Assembly (NCBI RefSeq): GCF_003429005.1
Contig: NZ_QVQV01000008.1
Span: 62,001-126,000 of the forward strand
Origin: Paraburkholderia sp. DHOC27
Lineage (GTDB): Bacteria > Pseudomonadota > Gammaproteobacteria > Burkholderiales > Burkholderiaceae
Reading direction: 5' to 3'
Length of the DNA stretch: 64,000 nucleotides
Below the pieces are notes generated by a model. The model ran no database searches and was not told where the DNA came from. It worked only from the letters and a program-made list of their open reading frames with translations. This document shows, piece by piece, positions 50,384 through 59,240 of the stretch (position 1 is its first letter; each line of letters opens with the position of its first letter). The translations under genes were made by a program, and so were the position numbers.

Positions 50384-52999
50384 ATGCCGTTCACGGCACT
50401 CGACCACGGCTGCGCCGGCTGGAAAGGGGAAATGGCCGGCCGCGTTCGCGCATTCGACTGGTCGCCCACGGAACTGGGTCCGATCGTTCAATGGCAGCAA
50501 AGTCTGGTAGCGGCCGTGCAGTTTGTACTCGCCTCGCCGGTGCCCCTCGTGATGCTGTGGGGTCAGCAAGGCTACATGGTCTACAACGATGCGTACGCCG
50601 TTTTCGCGGGCGGACGTCATCCTTATCTGCTCGGCAGTCCGGTCGAGCTGGGCTGGCCGGAAGTGGCTGCGTTCAACCGTCATGTCATGGATACCTGCCT
50701 CGCGGGCGGCACGCTGTCGTACCGTGACAAGGAACTCGTGTTGCTGCGTAACGGCAAGCCGGAAGACGTGTGGATGGATCTCTACTACAGCCCGGTGGCC
50801 GACGACAGCGGCCAGCCGGCCGGAGTACTTGCGATCGTCGTCGAGACCACGGCCCGCGTGCTCACGGAACGCTGGCGGCACCGCGCCGAAGCCACGCTGC
50901 GCGAAACCAACGAGCGCCTGCAACTGGCGTTGAACACCGGCGCCGTGCTCGGCACCTGGGTGTGGGATATCGTCGACGACACCGTGACGGGCGACGAGCG
51001 CTTTGCCCGCGCCTTTTCCGTCAGCGCCGAGCAGGCCATGCAGGGCGTGTCGCGCGCGGTGGCGAGTGAAGCCATTCATCCGGACGATGTCGCACTGGTC
51101 GAGCGCCGCACCCAGGAAGCCACCGAAACCGGCAAGCCATTTCGCGTCGAATACCGGATTCGCCGTCCGCACGGCGAATACCTGTGGGTGCAGGCCAACG
51201 GTCAGTGCGAATTCGACGCGCACGGCGCACCCTATCGTTTCCCTGGCGTGCTGATCGACATCCACGAACGCAAGATCGCGGAACAGGCGTTGCGCCAGCT
51301 CACCGAAACGCTCGAACAACGCGTGGCCGACGCGGTCTCCGCGCGCGCCGTCGCCGAGGAACAACTGCGTCAGGCGCAGAAGATGGAAGCGATCGGCAGT
51401 CTTACGGGCGGCGTCGCGCATGACTTCAATAACGTGCCACAGGTAATCAGCGGCAATCTACAGATGCTCGCGGCCGACGCCGATCAAAGTCCCACCAGCG
51501 CGCGCCGCATCGCCGCTGCAAGTGACGCCGTCAAGCGCGGCGCGCAACTGGCGGCGCACCTGCTGGCTTTCGCGCGACGCCAGCCGCTCTCGCCGGCGGT
51601 GGCGAATCCGGCGCGGCTCCTGAGTGGCATGAGTGAGATGCTGCATCGCGCGCTGGGCGAGACCATCCATGTCGATACGATCCTCGGGGCCGCGCTGTGG
51701 AACGTGCTGGTCGATCGCAACCAGCTCGAAAACGCGCTGCTGAATCTGTGCATCAACGGACGCGACGCCATGCGCGGCGAAGGCACGCTCACGATCCGTG
51801 CTGACAACGTCACTATCACGGAGGCGTATGCCGACGACACCACGGGCCTGACGGCCGGCGACTATCTGGTGTTCGCGATCACCGATTCGGGCGTGGGCAT
51901 GGCAGCTGACGTTCTGGAGCGCGCACTCGAACCGTTCTTCACGACCAAGCCGGACGGTCACGGCACCGGGCTCGGCCTGAGCATGGTGTTCGGCTTTGTC
52001 AAACAGAGCGGCGGCCATATGCAGATTAGCAGCGTGGTGGGCAGCGGCACCACCGTGCGGCTGTATTTCCCGCGCTGCGATGAAGCCGAGACGGTCGAAT
52101 TCGGCGATCAACGTGTGGCACCGCTGGGTGGCAGCGAGACCATCCTCATCGTGGAAGACGATGCGCAGGTGCGTCTGACTGCCGTGGAAATGCTCGCGCA
52201 ACTCGGCTACAAAGTGCTCACGGCCTCGGATGGCGACGCGGCGCTCGAGTTCCTCAACAGCGGCGTGCCTATCGACCTGCTGTTCACCGATGTCGTGATG
52301 CCAGGCAACATCAAGAGCGTCGAACTGGCGCGCCGCGCGGCGCTGCGCACGCCGCCCATGCCGGTGCTGTTCACCTCCGGTTATACGCGCGACGAGATTT
52401 TCCATCACGGCAAGCTCGATTCCGGCGTGACATTGCTGAGCAAACCTTATCATCGCGACGATCTCGCGCGCACCGTTCGCGCGGTGTTGCATGCACATAC
52501 GCATGCCACGGCGCGCGCGGCGGAGTCCGAGGTGGACCCCACGGCGCAATCTTCTGCGTTCGAACTCGCTCCTACCAGTGCCGACGGCGAACAACATCCG
52601 CGCGCTGCACCTGCCCATGTTTTGTTGGTGGAAGACGATGCGCCCTCGCGCGAGGCCATGATCGAATTGATCACCAGCTTCGGGCTGACGTGCACCGCCG
52701 CCGCCAGTGCGGAAGAAGCGCTTTCGCTCGCCGCCGGTCATCGCTACGATATCCTGCTGAGCGACGTGACGCTGCCCGGCTTGTCCGGTGACGCGCTGGC
52801 GCGCATGCTCCTTGGCGCGCAGCCCGCACTCCGAGTGGTGCTGATGTCGGGCTACGGCGAGCAGGCGAATATCGGCGCGGCGATTCCAGGTGTACGGCTC
52901 TTGCCCAAACCGTTCGATATCGCCGTGCTGCGTCACGTGTTGACAGCAGTCCCGGAACGCGCGGATACGCTCGCTCAGTGCGGTCATGCCACGTCGTGA
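50384..52999 (+). CDS. Hybrid sensor histidine kinase with two receiver domains
   Basis: 871 residues from the ATG at 50384 (GGAG eight bases upstream). Order: two PAS-like domains (about 30-160 and 180-310; the second with YRIRRPHGEYLWVQANGQ), coiled-coil linker, HisKA (AIGSLTGGVAHDFNN, His about 372), HATPase (LLNLCINGRDAM, DSGVGM, FTTKPDGHGTGLGLS), then receiver 1 (ILIVEDDAQVRL...LLFTDVVMPG) and receiver 2 (VLLVEDDAPSR...ILLSDVTLPGLSG). No membrane helix, so it is cytosolic. After the phospho-His helix the usual NNLLQVI is NNVPQVI. No output domain, so a separate partner is needed. Signal unknown. Confidence 0.92.
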   Translation: MPFTALDHGCAGWKGEMAGRVRAFDWSPTELGPIVQWQQSLVAAVQFVLASPVPLVMLWGQQGYMVYNDAYAVFAGGRHPYLLGSPVELGWPEVAAFNRHVMDTCLAGGTLSYRDKELVLLRNGKPEDVWMDLYYSPVADDSGQPAGVLAIVVETTARVLTERWRHRAEATLRETNERLQLALNTGAVLGTWVWDIVDDTVTGDERFARAFSVSAEQAMQGVSRAVASEAIHPDDVALVERRTQEATETGKPFRVEYRIRRPHGEYLWVQANGQCEFDAHGAPYRFPGVLIDIHERKIAEQALRQLTETLEQRVADAVSARAVAEEQLRQAQKMEAIGSLTGGVAHDFNNVPQVISGNLQMLAADADQSPTSARRIAAASDAVKRGAQLAAHLLAFARRQPLSPAVANPARLLSGMSEMLHRALGETIHVDTILGAALWNVLVDRNQLENALLNLCINGRDAMRGEGTLTIRADNVTITEAYADDTTGLTAGDYLVFAITDSGVGMAADVLERALEPFFTTKPDGHGTGLGLSMVFGFVKQSGGHMQISSVVGSGTTVRLYFPRCDEAETVEFGDQRVAPLGGSETILIVEDDAQVRLTAVEMLAQLGYKVLTASDGDAALEFLNSGVPIDLLFTDVVMPGNIKSVELARRAALRTPPMPVLFTSGYTRDEIFHHGKLDSGVTLLSKPYHRDDLARTVRAVLHAHTHATARAAESEVDPTAQSSAFELAPTSADGEQHPRAAPAHVLLVEDDAPSREAMIELITSFGLTCTAAASAEEALSLAAGHRYDILLSDVTLPGLSGDALARMLLGAQPALRVVLMSGYGEQANIGAAIPGVRLLPKPFDIAVLRHVLTAVPERADTLAQCGHATS

Positions 53000-53010
53000 G
53001 TGGGGAGAAG

Positions 53011-53964
53011 ATGGCTGAGATGAACATCCAATGCGGCACGGCCGGCTGGGCCGATAAATCGCTGATTGCCTGCAAGCGCTTCTATCCGCGTGGCTGCAGC
53101 AGCGCGGAAGCGCGTCTGCGTTTCTACGCAAGCCAGCTCCCGCTCGTCGAAGTGGATTCCGCTTACTACGCCATGCCGTCCGCTTCGAATGCGCAACTCT
53201 GGGCCGAGCGGACTCCGGCGGATTTCACGTTCAACTTCAAGGCGTTCCGGCTATTCACTGGCCATCAAACCTCGCCGGACGTATTACCGCCGGATATGGC
53301 GATGGCGCTCGGCGCTGCGTCAGGTGCATCAGGTGCGCCGGGTGCATCGACGCGCAAGAAGAATCTGTACTACCGCGACTTGCCGCTGGATATGCGCGAC
53401 GAACTGTGGCGTCGCTACTACGAAGCACTCGAGCCTTTGCGCCAGGTCGGCAAGCTCGGCGCCGTGCTGTTTCAGTTCGCACCGTGGATCACCAGCGCGC
53501 CGGACGATCTCGCGCACGTGGACGAGTGCGCGGCCCGCATGGCTGGCTACACGATGGCCGCGGAGTTTCGCAATCAGTCGTGGCTCGATGAGCGGCATGC
53601 CGCGTCGACGCTCGCCTTCCTGCGCGAGCGCAATCTCGTGCATGTGATCGTCGATGCACCGCCTGATGTCACGAATCGCGTGCATACCGTGTGGGACGTG
53701 ACGAATCCGCAACTGGCGATGGTGCGTCTGCACGGACGCAACACGCGGTCGTGGAATCCGGGCGCGGGCGCCACCGCAGCGGACCGCTTCAACTACGACT
53801 ACAACGACGCCGAACTCGAAGAGCTGGCCGCCTCGATCCGCACCATTGCCTCACGTGCCGCACGCACGCATGTGATCTTCAACAACTGCTTCGAGGATCA
53901 AGGGCAGCGCAACGCGCTCACCATGACGAGACTGCTGGGCGGCACGCCGACCACCCTGTTCTGA
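53011..53964 (+). CDS. DUF72 (YecE-like) protein
   Basis: 317-residue TIM-barrel-like DUF72 protein. GGGGAG lies directly before the ATG at 53011. Motifs: CGTAGWADKSLI, LPLVEVDSAYYAMPS, FTFNFKAFRLFTGHQT, VLFQFAPW, AAEFRNQSWL, and VRLHGRN-x-x-x-W. A Gly/Ser/Ala insert (GAASGASGAPGAST) around residue 107 looks like a small slippage expansion. Function is unknown for the family. It starts 11 bases after the hybrid kinase gene and may be co-transcribed. Confidence 0.9.
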   Translation: MAEMNIQCGTAGWADKSLIACKRFYPRGCSSAEARLRFYASQLPLVEVDSAYYAMPSASNAQLWAERTPADFTFNFKAFRLFTGHQTSPDVLPPDMAMALGAASGASGAPGASTRKKNLYYRDLPLDMRDELWRRYYEALEPLRQVGKLGAVLFQFAPWITSAPDDLAHVDECAARMAGYTMAAEFRNQSWLDERHAASTLAFLRERNLVHVIVDAPPDVTNRVHTVWDVTNPQLAMVRLHGRNTRSWNPGAGATAADRFNYDYNDAELEELAASIRTIASRAARTHVIFNNCFEDQGQRNALTMTRLLGGTPTTLF

Positions 53965-53987
53965 GCGACGCGCGCCGCGTTTGCTGT

Positions 53988-55202
53988 TCAGGCCAGTCCG
54001 AACGGATCGTCGATACTGCGCGCCGGCTCGGTAAACCAGCGCGGCCCGGACTCCGTCATATACGCGTGATCCTCGTGACGGATACCGAACTCGCCCGGCA
54101 GGCACAGCATGGGTTCGATGCTGAAGCACATGCCCACGTCGAGCGGCGTCGTATCGCAACCCACCAGATACGGGCTCTCGTGGATTTCCAGGCCGATGCC
54201 ATGCCCCGTACGGTGCGGCAGTCCCGGCAAACCATAACCCGCGCTGTAGCCCGTTTTCTGCAGATACGCCCGCACGGCCTTGTCCGCTGCGCCGGCCGGC
54301 ACACCAAGGCGCACGGTGGCGAACGCCGTGCGCTGCGCCTCCTGTTCGTCCAGCCAGACCTTGCGTTGCCGCTCATCGGCTTCACCGAACACATAGGTAC
54401 GCGTGATGTCCGAGTTGTAGCCGTGCAGCTTGCAACCCGTGTCGATCAGCACCATGTCGTTGTTGCTCAGCGCCTTCGGTGTTTTCACGCCATGCGGGAA
54501 CGCCGTGTCCGGTCCGAACAGCACGATGCAAAAACTCGAACCAGCGCGCGCGCCAACCGCGCGATGCGCGGCATCGATGAAGTCGAGCACTTCCTCCGTG
54601 CTGATGCCCTCGCGCAGAATCGCGGCCGCCGCCTGATGCACGCGGATCGTCATGTCGTTGGCGCGCTGCATCAAGGCCAGTTCCGTGGCCGATTTCTGCA
54701 TCCGGCAGGCGCGCGTCACGCTGGTGGCCGCCATGATCTGCACGTTGCCCGCGCAGGTACGCAGCCCTTCGAACATGAAGTACGAGGCGGACTCGTCCAG
54801 ACCCAGCACGGCACCATCGGACTTGAGCTGCGCGACCCGTTCGATCAGCAGACGATGCGGATCTTCGTCTTCTTCCCAGCAGCTCATCGCGCCGGGAATC
54901 TGCAGCATGCCGGTGAATGTGCCGCGCTCGAACGCCGGCACGATGTATTCGATTTCACCGCTGGCGGGAATCAGCGCACCAGCCAGCCGCTCGCTGCGAT
55001 ACCAGGGCACGCCGGTGAAATACAGCAGGTTCGCGCCCGACTCGACATAGAGAGCGTCCATGCCCTGCTGCTGCATCAGACGTTGCGCCTTGGCAATGCG
55101 CGCCAGAAATTCCGCCGGCTGGATAGGCTCGACGCCCTGCGTCATGTCGTGCAGTTGCGACAACTCGCGCTGCGCATCCGAACCGCCAATGCCAATACCC
55201 AT
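53988..55202 (-). CDS. M24-family metallopeptidase (Xaa-Pro dipeptidase-like)
   Basis: 404 residues. Creatinase-like N-terminal domain (about 20-165) and a pita-bread domain with all five dinuclear metal ligands: D in LIDTGCKLHGYNSDITRTY (two Asp), H in HRTGHGIGLEIHE, E in FSIEPML and E in GIRHEDHAY. Such enzymes cleave Xaa-Pro bonds or, in subfamilies, hydrolyse creatine or ectoine. It follows an HTH-cupin regulator on the same strand, a pairing seen for catabolic amidohydrolases of small nitrogen compounds, so it may not be a peptidase in vivo. Confidence 0.88.
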   Translation of the reverse strand: MGIGIGGSDAQRELSQLHDMTQGVEPIQPAEFLARIAKAQRLMQQQGMDALYVESGANLLYFTGVPWYRSERLAGALIPASGEIEYIVPAFERGTFTGMLQIPGAMSCWEEDEDPHRLLIERVAQLKSDGAVLGLDESASYFMFEGLRTCAGNVQIMAATSVTRACRMQKSATELALMQRANDMTIRVHQAAAAILREGISTEEVLDFIDAAHRAVGARAGSSFCIVLFGPDTAFPHGVKTPKALSNNDMVLIDTGCKLHGYNSDITRTYVFGEADERQRKVWLDEQEAQRTAFATVRLGVPAGAADKAVRAYLQKTGYSAGYGLPGLPHRTGHGIGLEIHESPYLVGCDTTPLDVGMCFSIEPMLCLPGEFGIRHEDHAYMTESGPRWFTEPARSIDDPFGLA

Positions 55203-55423
55203 GAATCCCCCTTCCTCTTTCTGAAAATTAGCTTCTTTCCAGGCGCGATGCGTCGCACCAGTTTGATTCAGTTTCCTGCCTGCTTCCCTGCTTCCATGCT
55301 GCCCTGCTTCCCTGTTCGTTGACGAGCCCGCTTCAACGCCATTCCGCCGCTCTCACCTTTCAATCGGCTTGAGTAGTAATCCTGATCAAGACCGACGACG
55401 CGTCTACTGCTCGCGGCACTCAC

Positions 55424-56092
55424 TTACGCTTCTACCTCGGATGGTGACTCGAACACCACCGCCGGGTCATGGAACTCCGTCTCGCGAAAACGCGCGCCTT
55501 TCTTCGCGCCGGCCCGCGTTTTCGCGGTGTCGTAGACGTTGAGCGTGCCTACCCAGATCACCTGCGCTTCGCCACCCACGGCCTTCACCGAGTGCGGTTT
55601 GGTCGCGTCGAAGTGAACGCTGTCACCCGCCTTCAGGTGATAAATCTTCTTGTCGACGCAATAACGAATTTCACCCTGCAGCACGAACACGAACTCCTCG
55701 CCCGCGTGCGACACGGTTTCCGACACGTATCCTGCCGGCATCAACATCTTGACTGCATGCACCTGGCTGCCGGCGAACACGGTGGATAGCCGCTCATATG
55801 CAACGCGGCCATTCTCGACCGCGAAGGTAGGACGCGAATCCTGATGCGAGTCCAGTTGCGGCGACTCCGGCGCCTCGACCAGCGCGCCGAGCGGCATGTC
55901 CAGCGCCGCGGCGATATTGGTCAGCGACGACAGCGACGGACTGGTCTGGCCACGCTCGACCAGCGAAATAAAGCCGATCGACAAACCCGTAGCCTTGGCC
56001 AGTTGCAGCAAGGTCAGGCGCAACTCGCGCCGACGCGTGCGAATGCGCTCGCCGATGCCCGTAATCTGCGCGTGGTTGTTGCCGTTGGCCAC
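55424..56092 (-). CDS. XRE-type regulator with cupin domain
   Basis: 222 residues: an N-terminal HTH (GERIRTRRRELRLTLLQLAKATGLSIGFISLVERGQTSPSL, about 13-52, quoted in part: LAKATGLSIGFISLVERG) and a C-terminal cupin (VSHAGEEFVFVLQGEI, GDSVHFDATKPHSVKAVG). PuuR-like regulators of this type bind small nitrogenous ligands. It is 221 bases before the M24 gene on the same strand. Just upstream (56143-56166) two direct GGTAAAA repeats, 17 bases apart, lie in an A/T-rich stretch and may be its promoter or operator. Confidence 0.9.
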   Translation of the reverse strand: MANGNNHAQITGIGERIRTRRRELRLTLLQLAKATGLSIGFISLVERGQTSPSLSSLTNIAAALDMPLGALVEAPESPQLDSHQDSRPTFAVENGRVAYERLSTVFAGSQVHAVKMLMPAGYVSETVSHAGEEFVFVLQGEIRYCVDKKIYHLKAGDSVHFDATKPHSVKAVGGEAQVIWVGTLNVYDTAKTRAGAKKGARFRETEFHDPAVVFESPSEVEA

Positions 56093-56142
56093 AGTACCTC
56101 CATCTTTGACGGCATCTTCCCGAGGTCAAAAATTTTAGTCAA

Positions 56143-56166
56143 GGTAAAATTATTATGGAGGTAAAA
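56143..56166. promoter_or_regulatory. Direct repeats GGTAAAA spaced 17 bp, candidate regulator site
   Basis: GGTAAAA at 56143-56149 and 56160-56166, with GGTCAAAA at 56124-56131. They occupy the divergent gap between the HTH-cupin gene and argS in otherwise G+C-rich DNA and are placed to serve either side. Confidence 0.35.
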
Positions 56167-56341
56167 CTGGGATTGGGCGGTACTGAGTCACGTCCAGACA
56201 CACACTCTCACGCTCGAAACACGCTCGAAGCACGCGCGGATCGAGCGCAGACAGGCTTCCCAGCGGCGGCTGTATTTACCCGGCACGGTAGAATCCAGGG
56301 CAAACAACACGAGGCAAAGCCGCTGCCCTCCCAAACGCCCC

Positions 56342-58090
56342 ATGCCGAATCAAACCCTGCTCCAGCTTCTCACTGCCCGCGTCCAGGACGCCCTCGCTGC
56401 CGCCGGCTGCGCAGACGCGCCCGCCATCGTGCAGCCCGCCGGCCGTCCCGAACACGGCGACTACCAGGCCAATGGCGTGATGGCCGCCGCGAAGGCGCGC
56501 AAGCTCAACCCGCGTGCGCTGGCCCAAACGGTGGTCGAGCATCTGCAACTGGATGGCATCGTGAGCCGCGTCGAAATCGCCGGCCCTGGCTTCATCAACA
56601 TGACGATTGCGCCGGATTTTCTCGCGCAGTGGATGGGTCGTGCGCTCGACGACAGCCACCTCGCCGTGCCGCGCGTCAGCGGCGATGGCGTGCAATGCGT
56701 CGTCATTGATTATTCGTCGCCCAATCTCGCCAAGGAAATGCACGTGGGCCATTTGCGCTCCACCGTGATCGGCGATGCGCTTGCCCGTGTGCTGCGTTTC
56801 GTCGGGCATCGCGTGATCGCGCAGAATCACGTGGGCGATTGGGGCACGCAGTTCGGCATGCTCACGGCGTCGATGGACGACGCGGTGGGAGAAACGGCCG
56901 CCGAAGAAACCGCCGTGATGGCGCTGGCCGATCTCGAGGACTTCTATCGCCAGGCCAAGAAACGCTTTGACGAAGACCCGGCCTTCGCCAACCGCGCTCG
57001 CGACTACGTGGTCAAGCTGCAAGGTGGCGATGCCCGCGTGCAGGCTCTATGGCAGCGCTTTCTCGACATCTCGATGCAGCATTGCGAGGAGATTTATCGC
57101 AAGCTGGGGGTGGGCCTCACGCTCGCCGATGTGCATGGCGAAAGCGCCTATAACGACGATCTGCCGGTCGTCGTGGCTGATCTGGAGACGCAAGGGCTCG
57201 CCGTGACGAGCGATGGCGCCAAAGTCGTGTTCCTCGACGAATTCGCCAGCAAGGACGGCACACCCGCCGCGTATATCGTGCAGAAGCAGGACGGCGGCTA
57301 TCTGTACGCCACGACCGATCTCGCCGCGCTTCGCTATCGTTCCGGCACGCTCAAGGGCGACCGCCTGCTCTACGTGGTGGATGCGCGTCAGAAGCTGCAT
57401 TTCCAGCAGTTGTTCGCGCTGGGCCGCAAAGCGGGCTACGTGCCGTCGCGGATGCAACTGGAACATATCGGCTTTGGCGTCGTGCTGGGCGACGACGGCA
57501 AACCCTTCAAGACGCGCAGCGGCGACACGGTCAAACTCGCCGAACTGCTCGCTGAAGCAACCCAGCGCGCTTACGATCTCGTCACCGCGAAGAACCCGGA
57601 GCTACCGGAAGCGGAGCGCCGCGAGGTCGCGCAAGTGGTGGGCATTGGCGCGATCAAATACTTCGATCTCGCCAAAAATCGCAGCACGGATTACGTGTTC
57701 GACTGGGCGAGCATGCTGTCGTTCGAAGGTAATACGGCGCCGTATCTGCAGTATGCGTACACGCGGATTCAAAGCGTGCTGCGCCGTGCCGGTGATTGGG
57801 ACCAACGCAGCGCCGTCAGTCTCGCCGAGCCCGCCGAGCGCGATCTGGCGTTGCAACTCGCGCGCTTCGCCGACGCCGTACTTGCCGTCGCACAGGACGC
57901 GTTGCCGAATTATCTGTGCGCCTACCTCTACGAACTGGCCGCAGCGCTGATGCGTTTCTACGAAGCGTGCCCGGTGCTGAACGCGAGCGGCGAGGTGCGC
58001 AGCAGCCGCCTGCAACTGTGCCGTCTTACTGCGCAGACGTTGCGCACGGGGCTGGGACTGCTGGGTATCGACGTGCTCGAGACCATGTAA
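56342..58090 (+). CDS. argS: Arginyl-tRNA synthetase, enterobacterial-type
   Basis: 582-residue class I synthetase. N-terminal additional domain with PEHGDYQANGVMAAAK; catalytic IDYSSPNLAKEMHVGHLRST (HVGH at 134-137); NHVGDWGTQFGML; the region GKPFKTRSG replaces KMSKS, as usual in ArgRS; the C-terminal anticodon-binding domain ends LGLLGIDVLETM. It aligns from memory along its length with E. coli ArgS (577 aa) better than with the longer ArgS (about 590 aa) I recall in Burkholderia species, so it may be a second copy. Charges tRNA-Arg with arginine using ATP. Its end is followed by a long stem-loop. Confidence 0.94.
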   Translation: MPNQTLLQLLTARVQDALAAAGCADAPAIVQPAGRPEHGDYQANGVMAAAKARKLNPRALAQTVVEHLQLDGIVSRVEIAGPGFINMTIAPDFLAQWMGRALDDSHLAVPRVSGDGVQCVVIDYSSPNLAKEMHVGHLRSTVIGDALARVLRFVGHRVIAQNHVGDWGTQFGMLTASMDDAVGETAAEETAVMALADLEDFYRQAKKRFDEDPAFANRARDYVVKLQGGDARVQALWQRFLDISMQHCEEIYRKLGVGLTLADVHGESAYNDDLPVVVADLETQGLAVTSDGAKVVFLDEFASKDGTPAAYIVQKQDGGYLYATTDLAALRYRSGTLKGDRLLYVVDARQKLHFQQLFALGRKAGYVPSRMQLEHIGFGVVLGDDGKPFKTRSGDTVKLAELLAEATQRAYDLVTAKNPELPEAERREVAQVVGIGAIKYFDLAKNRSTDYVFDWASMLSFEGNTAPYLQYAYTRIQSVLRRAGDWDQRSAVSLAEPAERDLALQLARFADAVLAVAQDALPNYLCAYLYELAAALMRFYEACPVLNASGEVRSSRLQLCRLTAQTLRTGLGLLGIDVLETM

Positions 58091-58102
58091 GCGCAAGCTC
58101 CA

Positions 58103-58160
58103 GCCGGTAGCGTGCGCGTGTCAGAGACCACTGCAATGACACGGCGCAAGCGCTACCGGC
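58103..58160. repeat. Long imperfect stem-loop after argS
   Basis: GCCGGTAGCG (58103-58112) pairs with CGCTACCGGC (58151-58160), TGCGC with GCGCA and GTGTCA with TGACAC, giving about 21 paired bases with small bulges and a 13-base loop. It fills the gap between two convergent genes. No U-tract. It could be a bidirectional terminator or a REP-type palindrome. Confidence 0.75.
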
Positions 58161-58176
58161 CAGGCAAGGCAGCGCC

Positions 58177-59154
58177 TTAGAACTGCTCCTTGTTCATTAG
58201 ATCTTTCGCGTTGCTCTGGTCGATACGCTGTGTCGGCACCACTACGTTGCGTGGCACTTCGCTCGCGCAGTCGATCAGGATCTTCTTCGCCAGTTCAAGC
58301 GCCTGCGCCGCGCCCGTCGGATAGGTGTAGGTCGCGGCCCATTGACCGTCCGCCACGGAACGGATCCCGCCCGACGGTCCCGGCAAACCATCCGTGCCGA
58401 TGATCTTCACCTGGCCCTCCTTGCCCGCCTGCTTGGCCGCAATGTAGGCGCCCGCTGCCGCCAGATCGTTGCTGGTGTAGACGAGCTTGATGTCCGGATG
58501 CGCCTGCAGCATCGCCGAGAACACGGTCACCGCCTGGTCTTCCATCCAGTCCACCGGCTGCACTGCGACGAGTTTGATCTTCGGATTGCTGGCAATGCCC
58601 GCCTTGAAGCCTTCGAGCCGCTCGATGGCCGGCGACGAACTCGGCAGTCCTTCCAGAATCGCCGCTTCGCCGCCATCCGGCAACAGCGTCTTGGCCGCCC
58701 ACTCGCCCGCTTCGCGCGCAATCAGACGGTTGTCGCCGCCCACGAACGCGGTGTAGTCGTTGCCGGTGGTTTTACGGTCGAGTTCGATCACCGGCACACC
58801 CGCCTTGTAGGCCGCCGAAACCGCCGGCGTCAGCGGCGCGGCCTCGAAGGGCGAGATCATCAACAGGTCGACTTTCTGGGTCATGAAGTTTTCGACCTGC
58901 GACACCTGCGTGTTCACGTTGGCCTGTCCATCTGCAATGACGATCTTGAACTTCGGATAGTTCTTCACGAGCCGCTGCAACTCGTTGTTGACGTGCTCGC
59001 GGTACGGCTCCTTGAAATTCGCCTGGCTAAAGCCGATCACGTAATCGTTGTTCGGCCCGCAGTCCTTCGCGAGCGGCTTGCCGCCCGCCGCCCATGCGCT
59101 GGATACGAGCACCACACCGGCTGCCAGCAAGCTCGTTTGCAAAATGACGTTCAT
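58177..59154 (-). CDS. Ribose-type sugar ABC transporter substrate-binding protein
   Basis: 325 residues with a signal peptide (about 1-22, ending SSAWA). Periplasmic binding protein type 1 (family 2) features: DYVIGFSQANFKEPYREHVNNEL, ADGQANVNTQVSQVENFMTQKVDLLMISP, GVPVIELDR, VGGDNRLIAREAGEWAAK, VYTSNDLAAAGAY and IIGTDGLPGP. GGAG precedes the start. Last gene of an ATPase-permease-binding protein operon, the same order as rbsA-rbsC-rbsB. The ligand is a pentose, hexose or related polyol; not resolvable from sequence. Confidence 0.9.
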   Translation of the reverse strand: MNVILQTSLLAAGVVLVSSAWAAGGKPLAKDCGPNNDYVIGFSQANFKEPYREHVNNELQRLVKNYPKFKIVIADGQANVNTQVSQVENFMTQKVDLLMISPFEAAPLTPAVSAAYKAGVPVIELDRKTTGNDYTAFVGGDNRLIAREAGEWAAKTLLPDGGEAAILEGLPSSSPAIERLEGFKAGIASNPKIKLVAVQPVDWMEDQAVTVFSAMLQAHPDIKLVYTSNDLAAAGAYIAAKQAGKEGQVKIIGTDGLPGPSGGIRSVADGQWAATYTYPTGAAQALELAKKILIDCASEVPRNVVVPTQRIDQSNAKDLMNKEQF

Positions 59155-59240
59155 ATGCCTGTCTCCTTTGTCGATCTGCGATCGTTATGACAAACGTCAG
59201 CGCACCCTGCTCGCCGCAGCCGGGAACCACGCGCCCAGAT

